The position numbers and the translations under genes were made by a program. The notes below the pieces were generated by a model. The model searched no databases. It saw only the letters and a list, made by a program, of their open reading frames with translations, and was not told where the DNA came from. 64,000 nucleotides of DNA from Nansenia antarctica (taxonomy: Eukaryota; Chordata; Actinopteri; Argentiniformes; Microstomatidae): contig CAXDII010000380.1 in NCBI GenBank assembly GCA_963989245.1, forward strand, positions 748,001 through 812,000, read 5' to 3'. Below, piece after piece: positions 43,330 through 53,890 of this stretch (positions are counted from its first letter, which is position 1; each line of letters starts with the position of its first letter).

Positions 43330-43790
43330 TTCATGAGCAGAGATGGGGGTTGTAGTCTAGGAGGGAAATTGAATGTAGAACAGCCTGTTGTCCGTGCAGC
43401 GCTCAGGGGCAGGTGCATCTCAGTTTGGAGGGATATAGGTTGGAGGAGCTTGAGAATGACGTGAACTGGTATTTTTGTGGATATTTGGTTGTCTTTTGCT
43501 ATAGTGGATAGCCATATTATTATAGATATTGATAGATAATCTATTGCATAATGGTATGATATTGTGGGGAAGGGGCAGGACCAGGTGGCTTTTGTTTCTT
43601 TCTGTCTTTTCTCGAACAGGGCCATTGCCGACTGTTGCTTCCATGTCGAGGAAGATATATTTTATTTCAATTTATAGCTTATTTTATTTGTATTTTATTT
43701 GTATTTTTATTTATTTTTTGGGGTTTGCTTTTTGTTGTTTTTTGTTGTTGAAATGTTCGAGATAAATGGAGAGCAAATCAAATCAAATTA
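41818..43790 (+). mobile_element. LINE (CR1/L2/Jockey group), 5'-truncated and decayed
   Basis: It starts within the end of the endonuclease domain (SEHLPVFSF near 41875). The linker frame (WMSKDIQNAYKKNNTLYR) follows at 42130-42190, then RT motifs DSQYGFRTARSTAMAL, FIDLKKAFDTIHHEIL and CGVPQGS (42780-43080), after which the YADD part is lost. A (TA)n tract (42402-42443) and an (AAT)n tract (43294-43328) have expanded inside. The 3' end is an AT-rich region with GATAAATGG and (CAAAT)n at 43755-43790. It is inserted in plus orientation between the integrase and env relics. Confidence 0.82.
42667..42692 (+). repeat. Telomere-like patch 2, with flanking duplication
   Basis: GTTAGAGTTAGGGTTAGGGTTAGAG is followed by two copies of GAAACTATATGATGAAAGAC about 35 bases apart (42693 and 42726). 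Confidence 0.7.
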
Positions 43791-43795
43791 AAATG

Positions 43796-44110
43796 TTTGG
43801 TACAACTGGGTAAACTACACAATATCCACCATTTCTAAGGTGACGTGTTTAGTCTGCTTGAAACAACCTAGAGAGAGTAGACTGTTTCCCTCCCCCTACA
43901 AGCCTGATAATTGTTCAAATTCTCCAGTAGGGATGGGACGAGGGGGAGAACAAATAGCTGGTTGTGACGAGTTCACAATTGACATTGATAGAGGGGGGAT
44001 ATACTGTATGTACGACTGCAATGTGTTGATGGGCCTACCTGTCAGCCACTCTCTCTCTAGGGAAAACTGCCCCGGTATGGATAGAACTAAAGGCCCCATG
44101 ATATATGAGG
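43796..44110 (+). pseudogene. env: Retroviral env relic, surface-subunit part
   Basis: A 96-codon frame (43840-44130) is Cys-rich, with CLVCLKQ near its start and further Cys at regular spacing. It lies exactly between integrase and the transmembrane relic, where the surface subunit is expected. It is cut at 44110 by a hAT-type element, and homologous-looking sequence resumes at 45561 after the 8-bp duplication. I assign it by position and Cys pattern; confidence is moderate. Confidence 0.5.
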
Positions 44111-44206
44111 CAGTGGCGGCTGGCCGATAGAGGGCGCTGGGGCGCCGCCCCCACCTTCACTTCCTAGTTGCGATTTGTAAAAGTAAAAAAAAAAAAAAAA
44201 CATTGT

Positions 44207-44610
44207 TGTGCCCCGCGGTGGTGTAGCGGTCTAAGCACTAGCCACTAGTGCAAGCTGCCCACCGGGGACTGGGATCGAATCCCAGCTCGCCAGACCCGGA
44301 TATGGCCGAGGCACACAGGGAGCGGCATATTGAACGGCCGCTCCCGAGGGCGGTATAGGAATATTTCCGGACAAGGATCCGTCGCGCAACAGCGCCCCCG
44401 GGGTGCCGGAATAACGGTGCTGGGCTCGAGGAGCCAGTCAGCTAGTCTGCCTGGCGGCCTCCTCTGGGACTGCCGGCCACGGGGTCGTGCGGCGGATCCT
44501 ACGCAATAGGCAGGGGATAATTGGATGCTAGGTTGGGTTCAATTGGATACCAAATTGGGTGAAAAAGGGATAAAAATCAGATTTTTAAAAAAAAAAAAAA
44601 AGTAAAAAGT
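44207..44610 (+). mobile_element. tRNA-derived SINE
   Basis: The head has an A-box-like TGGTGTAGCGGTCTAAGCAC and B-box GGGATCGAATCCC, then a GC-rich body and an A-rich tail. The flanking duplication AAAAACATTGT (44196-44206 and 44611-44621) marks a LINE-type insertion into the hAT-type element. I cannot name the family. Confidence 0.82.
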
Positions 44611-45180
44611 AAAAACATTGTTTATTCACAAAATGCGGCTGATATTCTGTCGGCGCCTATCAGCATTCATTAAAAATCCTCCAATACAATAAACATTTTA
44701 GCTGTGTGTGTGTAAAATTCACTGTTAAAATACATAGGGGGAGGAGTCGGGTCGCCGATCGAATGCAAGTCTATCGCAGGCCAAATACTTTTGGCTTACA
44801 CGTGAGCTGTAGCAGCGCTCCAATTGGCTGTCTCTATTTCTCGGCCGGGGCGCAAAAAGTTGCGTCCTGAATATCCGGTTGTAATAGCAGACAATGCATT
44901 ATGCTGAGGACTTCCGACTTCCGGGCTTCCGGGCTTCCGGGTTTCCGGACTGCTCTCCTAACAAATTAAGTTGTTTACAATGTAAGGAGGATTTATTTCT
45001 GTAAACAAATTGAACAAATGGATTAGAAGGACGCATCTTTTGTTTCCAACTTGAGGATATTGCAACTGGACCTATTACCGAAGTCAAACTTCGTTTGTGG
45101 TCGCAATCTCCGCACCGGCTGTTAGGCTGCTACTGTTGGTGTTTTGCGAAGCCAGAATACACAAACTCGACCTGAAGGTA

Positions 45181-45434
45181 AGGTAGAGGGGATGGAGAGG
45201 TCTGTAGAGGTGGGTAGAGGGGATGAAGAGGTCTGTAGAGGTGGGTAGAGGGGATGAAGAGGTCTGTACAGGGGGGTAGAGGGGATGAAGAGGTCTGTAC
45301 AGGAGGGTAGAGGGGATTAAGAGGTCTGTACAGGGGGGTAGAGGGGATGGCGAGGTCTGTACAGGGGGGTAGAGGGGATGAAGAGGTCTGTAGAGGTGGG
45401 TAGAGGGGATGAAGAGGTCTGTACAGGGGGGTAG
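45181..45434 (+). repeat. ~30-bp minisatellite, about 8 units
   Basis: The unit is GGTAGAGGGGATGAAGAGGT plus CTGTACAGGG or CTGTAGAGGT. It lies inside the non-autonomous hAT-type element; frames on the minus strand (LYRPLHPLYPPVQTS) are repeat artefacts. Confidence 0.88.
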
Positions 45435-45560
45435 AGCTATTCTCATGCTAAAATCAACTGTAAATCCAGATTTTAAAGTTGATATTCTTCCCCGGGGAGC
45501 ATGCCCCCATAACCTGTGCCCCACCCAAAATGTTTAGCACCAGCCGCCACTGATATGAGG

Positions 45561-45635
45561 GTCATCACCCCTTACTTTTAGAAAAAGGCTATGACTGCAT
45601 TAAGATAACGGGAAAGGGGGGTGGTGTGGGACGCC
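45561..45635 (+). pseudogene. env: Retroviral env relic, short continuation
   Basis: About 75 bases between the hAT-type element and the piggyBac element that continue the interrupted env region from 44110. It ends at the TTAA (45636-45639) where piggyBac is inserted. Confidence 0.45.
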
Positions 45636-46114
45636 TTAACACTAGAACAGCCGTGAGGTGTTAAACAGCACCAGTGAGTACAAAAAAAAATCTACCTTTG
45701 CACTCGATCAAATTTCAGGACCCTCCTTTCATGACTTTTCCTAGATATGTGCGTTCTACCACCCAGCATCTTTACATTTTCAAAATCGAGTTAGTATAAA
45801 GCGATTTTGCAGTATTTCTGTGTGTGTCTGTGTATTTGCCTTGGGATTCGGCTGCCATCTTTTTCTCCAAGGCTGCAATTCTCTTTTATATCAGCAGAGG
45901 TAGCAAGGGGGCACACACTGTGCTCAACCTTCAGGCTTCAGTGCTGAATTAGATACAGTGGATAAGACTGATATTTGTAACATAATGTGTTTATATATAG
46001 GCTATATATAGCAATAGTGATACATAAGATATGTATATGTACAGACAGTTATGAAAATGATAAACTGTACAGTATGACTTTTACAATCCCTTCAGATTTG
46101 TTGGAGCTGAGGTT

Positions 46115-48176
46115 TTTTTTTCACCCAAGTTCCATGCAATAGTGATAAGATATTATGATATGTGTAGCCTATGTACAGTTATGAATGATACACTGCACAG
46201 TATGTACCTATCAAGCTGTGTGGTATTACATAGGTACCACAGCAAAGTAGTTCATCAACAAATATTATATAACAAACGGATATTTATAATATTGTATATA
46301 ATGTCTTTTTTGATGATTATGCCTGTACAGCGCTGTCAATTTTCAAATAATGCTATAGGCTATATATATATATATATCTACCCTCCCTCCACCCCCACCC
46401 AGAGAGCTTTGGACTGTCTGGATATGAACACTTGATCTCTGCACTTTATATTTATATTAATTATGACTCTTGCACTTTGATGTTGGTTTGCACTGTCTTG
46501 TCCTGTCTTGCACCTATCCTGCTGTAAACCGTGCTCCATTGTTCCAAACCAAATTCCTAACATAGGGTTAGGGTTAGGATGTCATGGGTTTACATGTCAT
46601 GGCAATAAAAGTCTTCTGATTCTGATTCTGATATGAATGTTCAGTTGTGATATGAAGTAGCCAACAATTCTCATGTCGACCATGATAATAATAGGCTACA
46701 ACAGGGTTGTACATAGATATACGCAGATTCATATTTGGATAGTTGATTTTGGCACCATTGTATAGTAGCCAATTGCAGAGAGTATACATTATTTTGTTTG
46801 TTTACTGCACATTATAAATGAAATGAAAATAGCTGTTGTGAAAAGTGAAAATGAAGTGTGTTCATGTTGCAGTGAAATCTATTTACATAGATATATCAGA
46901 TGTGATATTTCTACTACAAACGAACACAGAGAGACAGATAATTCAAGTAACATTTTTATTTACTTGCAATGTTCACGTCAATTCTTCCAAGTAAAAAGTA
47001 TGGTAATTAATATGAACACCAATATATATTTAAAAAAAGTAGAAAGTGAATAGGAGGTCGCCGGAGCGCTCAGCGTGGGAGCTGTCAGGTAGACAGGGCA
47101 GGAGAGGCATCAGGCCTGGCCATGGGACAGTCAGCATCCCCAGCACACCGTTGCTTTTTTTCACCCAAGTTCCATGCAATAGTGATAAGATATTATGATA
47201 TGTGTAGCCTATGTACAGTTATGAATGATACACTGCACAGTATGTACCTATCAAGCTGTGTGGTATTACATAGGTACCACAGCAAAGTAGTTCATCAACA
47301 AATATTATATAACAAACGGATATTTATAATATTGTATATAATGTCTTTTTTGATGATTATGCCTGTACAGCGCTGTCAATTTTCAAATAATGCTATAGGC
47401 TATATATATATATATCTACCCTCCCTCCACCCCCACCCAGAGAGCTTTGGACTGTCTGGATATGAACACTTGATCTCTGCACTTTATATTTATATTAATT
47501 ATGACTCTTGCACTTTGATGTTGGTTTGCACTGTCTTGTCCTGTCTTGCACCTATCCTGCTGTAAACCGTGCTCCATTGTTCCAAACCAAATTCCTAACA
47601 TGTTTACATGTCATGGCAATAAAAGTCTTCTGATTCTGATTCTGATTCTGATATGAATGTTCAGTTGTGATATGAAGTAGCCAACAATTCTCATGTCGAC
47701 CATGATAATAATAGGCTACAACAGGGTTGTACATAGATATACGCAGATTCATATTTGGATAGTTGATTTTGGCACCATTGTATAGTAGCCAATTGCAGAG
47801 AGTATACATTATTTTGTTTGTTTACTGCACATTATAAATGAAATGAAAATAGCTGTTGTGAAAAGTGAAAATATAGTGTGTTCATGTTGCAGTGAAATCT
47901 ATTTACATAGATATATCAGATGTGATATTTCTACTACAAACGAACACAGAGAGACAGATAATTCAAGTAACATTTTTATTTACTTGCAATGTTCACGTCA
48001 ATTCTTCCAAGTAAAAAGTATGGTAATTAATATGAACACCAATATATATTTAAAAAAAGTAGAAAGTGAATAGGAGGTCGCCGGAGCGATCAGCGTGGGC
48101 GCTGTCAGGTAGACAGGGCAGGAGAGGCATCAGGCCTGGCCATGGGACAGTCAGCATCCCCAGCACACCGTTGCTG
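46115..48176 (+). repeat. ~1.04 kb direct tandem duplication
   Basis: Copy 1 is about 46121-47160 and copy 2 about 47161-48176; each starts TCACCCAAGTTCCATG and ends CCAGCACACCGTTGCT. Copy 2 contains the last codons of the transposase, and copy 1 repeats them without the gene. They differ by a few substitutions, microsatellite length and a telomere-like insert present only in copy 1 (46563-46578). Confidence 0.92.
46563..46578 (+). repeat. Telomere-like patch 3, present in one of two tandem copies
   Basis: TAGGGTTAGGGTTAGG between CCTAACA and GTTTACATG. The second copy (about 47595-47605) has the uninterrupted form. The extra piece also carries a repeat of ATGTCATGG from just downstream. Confidence 0.85.
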
Positions 48177-50309
48177 GCTTGGTGCATGTGCCACAGACAA
48201 ATCGTCCACATGACTGGCAGATGTTAATTGCTTTGTTCCCTCGACATATGGTGCCTTGACACTTTTTTCTTTTCACCTGTGGGGACGGAGGTGTGCGAGG
48301 ATTTTCGAGCTGCAGTCGCCTTCTCGCTGCTGGTGTAGAAGGAAGCCTTGTCATTACCAGTGGCTCACACAGCTCCCCTGCCAACTTAAAAAGGAATTTC
48401 TTCCTGCTTATCCTGACGCCCATGCACTGGCTGTACAGAATGCGTGCATTAATTGCAGCCATGTCCAACATGTTGTAAAACACAGCTACAGGCCAACGGC
48501 GGGTCCCTCCTTTTACTGTGTATTTCCTCGTCATCTGGTCCAGAACATCAACACCGAACTTAGTGCTGTTGTAGTAGGAAACCGTTTCGGGCAGTTTCTT
48601 TGGGCCATCATCAGTAGAAACGGTTTGATGCAGTGTGCTGAGGAGGCATACATTTTTCTTAGGTTTTGCCTGGTAAACCGTGAGTGTGGCTTCTCCAGCC
48701 CTCAGCACCTTGCTGGAAAATCTTTCAGTCTGTGCCCGTGTACATGGGGGCAACTCCCGTCTGATTTTATTAATTGTGCCAACAATTGTGGTTTGTTGGG
48801 CCAAAAGGGTGTTTGCCAGTGGCAAGGAGGTGAAGTAATTGTCTGTCGTGACATTTCTTCCTTTGCCCACGAACGGCTCCATCAGACGCAGCACAACATT
48901 GTCCGATAACCGCTGACCGGCCGGCCTGCTTGCATCTTTCCCTAGGTAGGGATGTGCGTTCAACATGTATTTGGTGTCCACATCCGCTGCAACCCAGAAC
49001 TTTATGCCAAATTTGTCAGGTTTATTGGCCATGTACTGTGTGAAACCACATCTTGCTTTGGTCGGGAACAACTGTTCATCCACGGTAATGTTGTCACCAG
49101 GTGTGTACGATGCAATGCTGTTTTTCACAAATTTGTCAAAAATGTCTGAAATCATGGCAAATTTATCCACCGGAACGCGGGCAGCTCGTGTGTTCTTGTC
49201 ATCAAAGCGTAGATAGCGCATGATATCTCGGAACTTCTGGCGAGTCATTGTCTCCTTGAAGACAGCGATTCCGAATTGTGATGACCAGAGGTCATCCACC
49301 CTCACGGACTTGGAACATAAAACTCCTTTGTAGTAAAGGAGACCCACGAATGCCTTTAGTTCGTCCATTGTCAAATTGAACATCTCATCATTACTCCGGT
49401 CAGCTTCTGCCTGAGTGTACTTCAGAATCTGTTGCCACATTTCCGTGTCAATCAGACACAGTAGACTGCTCAACGGACTTGTAATGTTCGATTTGGCATA
49501 ACGAGTCGGGCCTGGAGCTGTCTTTATGATATTGGCCTGTCGTTCTCTGCCTCTCCGAGGGCCTGGGTTGCGCTGTGTTGCGCCTGGTTGCTCAGTCCAC
49601 ACTGTGCCGTCTCGACCCTGCTCTTTCGTGGCTTCACTTGCGTCCTCAATGTCAGAGTCGCATTCTGAAGCATCTGCGTCTGATTCAATGACATGATCGC
49701 CTGCTGCCTGTAAGACACAATAAATTTAGTTGTTGTTTTCATGTAATCATGCACAGAAAAACAATAGCCTATATGATGCGATTTTATATTAGCACGGGAC
49801 ATGTCCACACACAATAAACTATTAGTTGTTGTTTTCATGTAATCATGCACAGAAAAACAATAGCCTATATGATGCGATTTTATATTAGCACGGGACATGT
49901 CCACACACAATAAACTATTAGTTGTTGTTTTCATGTAATCATGCACAGAAAAACAATAGCCTATATGATGCGATTTTATATTAGCACGGGACATGTCCAC
50001 ACACAATAAACTATTAGTTGTTGTTTTCATGTAATCATGCACAGAAAAACAATAGCCTATATGATGCGATTTTATATTAGCACGGGACATGTCCACACAC
50101 ACACACAACTGACAATGCAATCTATATTAGTTTTTCATACTATAATTTACAGATTTTTTGTTTACAGTGTTGTAACCAAGTCTTACCATGATTTTTCTCT
50201 CATCATCTCCTGATTCTCCCCCGCCGTCCGAGTGGTCCGCTGGTACATCGTGCATGTAGGCTAAAATCTCTTCAGGGGACCACTCGCGTCTGCTCTCTGG
50301 GCGACTCAT
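48151..50309 (-). CDS. piggyBac transposase, two exons, apparently intact
   Basis: Exon 1 is 50309-50187 (MSRPESRREW...DDERKIM; an in-frame upstream ATG at 50342 is also possible). The intron is 50186-49708, GT..AG, phase 0. Exon 2 is 49707-48151. Together they give about 559 residues, near the usual piggyBac length. The DDD catalytic residues stand in NITVDEQLF, VTTDNYFTSL and KFGVDVLDQM. The C-terminus has the Cys-rich zinc-binding domain (CQSCGRFVCGTC...CWGC). The acidic N-terminal region is typical. The enzyme cuts at TTAA and excises precisely. No stop or frameshift is seen, so this copy could be active. Confidence 0.92.
49729..50110 (+). repeat. 96-bp tandem repeat, four units, inside the transposase intron
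   Basis: The unit starts TTAGTTGTTGTTTTCATG and ends near ACATGTCCACACACAATAAA. The four copies are nearly identical. 96 is a multiple of three, so a minus frame stays open across them; it is intronic. Confidence 0.92.
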
Positions 50310-50405
50310 CACAGCAAAATTACGAGTAGTTCTGGTCTCCAACTGTAATGCAGGCTAATTTATAGGAATAAGTGTGTTCATATGCAAACATATTCAATGG
50401 CATGT

Positions 50406-50525
50406 AATTAGTAGGCCATTGTTTATCACAGATGAATCCTGACAATTGAATGCCATTGAGATTGAAATTAGTAGGCCATTGTTTATCACAGATGAATCCT
50501 GACAATTGAATGCCATTGAGATTGA
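50406..50525 (+). repeat. 60-bp direct duplication
   Basis: Two adjacent copies of AATTAGTAGGCCATTG...GCCATTGAGATTGA, upstream of the transposase start and therefore in its promoter region. Confidence 0.88.
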
Positions 50526-50650
50526 GACGCGGTAGCCTAATAGTGATAATGACTTCTATTTGAGTAGCCTATTATCGTCTCATTAGGACGGCCAATGTAA
50601 CACGTTGTTTTTTGGATTTTGCATTCCTTGTTTTGTGGTAAACGAATCGT

Positions 50651-53600
50651 ACAGGTACCAAACAACGAAATTTGGGAGGGGGGGCTCCCCTGGTGCTAGG
50701 AAACTAGGTGCTAGGAACTGGTGCTATAACTGTGTTCATGTTATAATGTTTAGTGAACGAACAATTGTTAGGTGTTTGCCACAAATCGGAATTATCTTGC
50801 CGTGAAATGTGTACATCAAATAACATGATGTCGGCGATCTACTAGAACTGCGGGACGACTGCAATGTAGGCTACCATATATATCTGCCATATCATACCGT
50901 TTTATATTGAAAAATATGATGGTAAATAAATACATGTGGGACCGATGTATGATATGGCAGAGGTGTGGTGTGTATCAGTCTGTCTCGTTCCAGCGAGTCA
51001 ACTCGTGTTGACTCAATAAGACATGCGCTTGATGGGGGGAGTGTTGATGGCTCTCGATCGTTTCCGATCAATGAACAAAGACATCGGGTTTCCCCCGCTC
51101 CACCACGTTTCAACGGTGTGTTTCTGTAACCATTTTCTCCTCCTTGTTGCATAAAACAAATTTAGACCACTATATAAATATAGACCACTATTTATAAATA
51201 ATAATCCACAGATCTCTTTTGACATCACAACAATGTCAACACAATCACAACAGAATCTTATTTTATCCAACCAGGTTTTATATTTTGATTATGACATCAT
51301 GTCTTTCAACATTGTCACACTTTTCATTACACACATTAGCGGCATCAAAAATGATGTGCTGGGCGTGCGAGGGAGCGTGCTTATTCTGGCAGATTGTGAA
51401 ATATTAAAACCAATAACATTCTGAATGATTTATCATTCTGTACTCTTTCTCTCCTTTCTTTCATGTATTTTCTTTTCTTTTTCTCAATTAGTAGTCTCCT
51501 AATCTCGCTACAGTTTGAGCGAGACTGTAACTGTCATTGTTTGAATGAATGAATGAATGGTCTTTATTTGTCATTGATATAGTACAGGTACCAAACAACG
51601 AAATTTGGGAGGGGGGGCTCCCCTGGTGCTAGGAAACTAGGTGCTAGGAACTGGTGCTATAACTGTGTTCATGTTATAATGTTTAGTGAACGAACAATTG
51701 TTAGGTGTTTGCCACAAATCGGAATTATCTTGCCGTGAAATGTGTACATCAAATAACATGATGTCGGCGATCTACTAGAACTGCGGGACGACTGCAATGT
51801 AGGCTACCATATATATCTGCCATATCATACCGTTTTATATTGAAAAATATGATGGTAAATAAATACATGTGGGACCGATGTATGATATGGCAGAGGTGTG
51901 GTGTGTATCAGTCTGTCTCGTTCCAGCGAGTCAACTCGTGTTGACTCAATAAGACATGCGCTTGATGGGGGGAGTGTTGATGGCTCTCGATCGTTTCCGA
52001 TCAATGAACAAAGACATCGGGTTTCCCCCGCTCCACCACGTTTCAACGGTGTGTTTCTGTAACCATTTTCTCCTCCTTGTTGCATAAAACAAATTTAGAC
52101 CACTATATAAATATAGACCACTATTTATAAATAATAATCCACAGATCTCTTTTGACATCACAACAATGTCAACACAATCACAACAGAATCTTATTTTATC
52201 CAACCAGGTTTTATATTTTGATTATGACATCATGTCTTTCAACATTGTCACACTTTTCATTACACACATTAGCGGCATAAAAAATGATGTGCTGGGCGTG
52301 CGAGGGAGCGTGCTTATTCTGGCAGATTGTGAAATATTAAAACCAATAACATTCTGAATGATTTATCATTCTGTACTCTTTCTCTCCTTTCTTTCATGTA
52401 TTTTCTTTTCTTTTTCTCAATTAGTAGTCTCCTAATCTCGCTACAGTTTGAGCGAGACTGTAACTGTCATTGTTTGAATGAATGAATGAATGGTCTTTAT
52501 TTGTCATTGATATAGTACAGGTACCAAACAACGAAATTTGGGAGGGGGGGCTCCCCTGGTGCTAGGAAACTAGGTGCTAGGAACTGGTGCTATAACTGTG
52601 TTCATGTTATAATGTTTAGTGAACGAACAATTGTTAGGTGTTTGCCACAAATCGGAATTATCTTGCCGTGAAATGTGTACATCAAATAACATGATGTCGG
52701 CGATCTACTAGAACTGCGGGACGACTGCAATGTAGGCTACCATATATATCTGCCATATCATACCGTTTTATATTGAAAAATATGATGGTAAATAAATACA
52801 TGTGGGACCGATGTATGATATGGCAGAGGTGTGGTGTGTATCAGTCTGTCTCGTTCCAGCGAGTCAACTCGTGTTGACTCAATAAGACATGCGCTTGATG
52901 GGGGGAGTGTTGATGGCTCTCGATCGTTTCCGATCAATGAACAAAGACATCGGGTTTCCCCCGCTCCACCACGTTTCAACGGTGTGTTTCTGTAACCATT
53001 TTCTCCTCCTTGTTGCATAAAACAAATTTAGACCACTATATAAATATAGACCACTATTTATAAATAATAATCCACAGATCTCTTTTGACATCACAACAAT
53101 GTCAACACAATCACAACAGAATCTTATTTTATCCAACCAGGTTTTATATTTTGATTATGACATCATGTCTTTCAACATTGTCACACTTTTCATTACACAC
53201 ATTAGCGGCATAAAAAATGATGTGCTGGGCGTGCGAGGGAGCGTGCTTATTCTGGCAGATTGTGAAATATTAAAACCAATAACATTCTGAATGATTTATC
53301 ATTCTGTACTCTTTCTCTCCTTTCTTTCATGTATTTTCTTTTCTTTTTCTCAATTAGTAGTCTCCTAATCTCGCTACAGTTTGAGCGAGACTGTAACTGT
53401 CATTGTTTGAATGAATGAATGAATGGTCTTTATTTGTCATTGATATAGTACAGGTACCAAACAACGAAATTTGGGAGGGGGGGCTCCCCTGGTGCTAGGA
53501 AACTAGGTGCTAGGAACTGGTGCTATAACTGTGTTCATGTTATAATGTTTAGTGAACGAACAATTGTTAGGTGTTTGCCACAAATCGGAATTATCTTGCC

Positions 53601-53890
53601 GTGAAATGTGTACATCAAATAACATGATGTCGGCGATCTACTAGAACTGCGGGACGACTGCAATGTAGGCTACCATATATATCTGCCATATCATACCGTT
53701 TTATATTGAAAAATATGATGGTAAATAAATACATGTGGGACCGATGTATGATATGGCAGAGGTGTGGTGTGTATCAGTCTGTCTCGTTCCAGCGAGTCAA
53801 CTCGTGTTGACTCAATAAGACATGCGCTTGATGGGGGGAGTGTTGATGGCTCTCGATCGTTTCCGATCAATGAACAAAGACATCGGGTTC
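50651..53890 (+). repeat. 933-bp tandem array, about 3.5 units
   Basis: Units start at 50651, 51584, 52517 and 53450 (last partial) with GTACAGGTACCAAACAACGA and are almost identical. One visible difference is GGCATCAAAAATG in unit 1 against GGCATAAAAAATG in units 2 and 3. Each unit contains a LINE-type tail and a long imperfect hairpin (CTGCCATATCATAC...GTATGATATGGCAG, for example 50886-50960). Small frames repeated at 933-bp steps are not genes. The array ends near 53890 and is followed by an inverted piece of the hairpin region (53940-54020). Confidence 0.94.

Larger units (their letters stand above)
44111..45552 (+). mobile_element. Non-autonomous hAT-type element, 13-bp TIRs
   Basis: Perfect 13-bp inverted ends, CAGTGGCGGCTGG (44111) and its complement (ending 45552), are flanked by an exact 8-bp duplication ATATGAGG (44103-44110 and 45553-45560). 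The 8-bp duplication and CAG-type end fit the hAT superfamily. It has no transposase. It contains a SINE (44207-44610) and a ~30-bp minisatellite (45181-45434). Confidence 0.92.

Noticed and set aside
44207..44290. A true tRNA gene at the SINE head
   Set aside because: A and B boxes are present but no cloverleaf with a full acceptor stem forms, and a SINE body, A-tail and target duplication follow.
41327..46578. A chromosome end or true telomere
   Set aside because: Only two to three TTAGGG units per site, embedded in transposon sequence on both sides.
49524..50120. 198-codon minus-strand frame overlapping the piggyBac transposase start
   Set aside because: It consists of the intronic 96-bp repeats and then an out-of-phase reading of exon 2.
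50892..53290. Repeated 63-86-codon frames at 933-bp spacing
   Set aside because: They are copies within the tandem array, without domains and on both strands. They are not a gene family.
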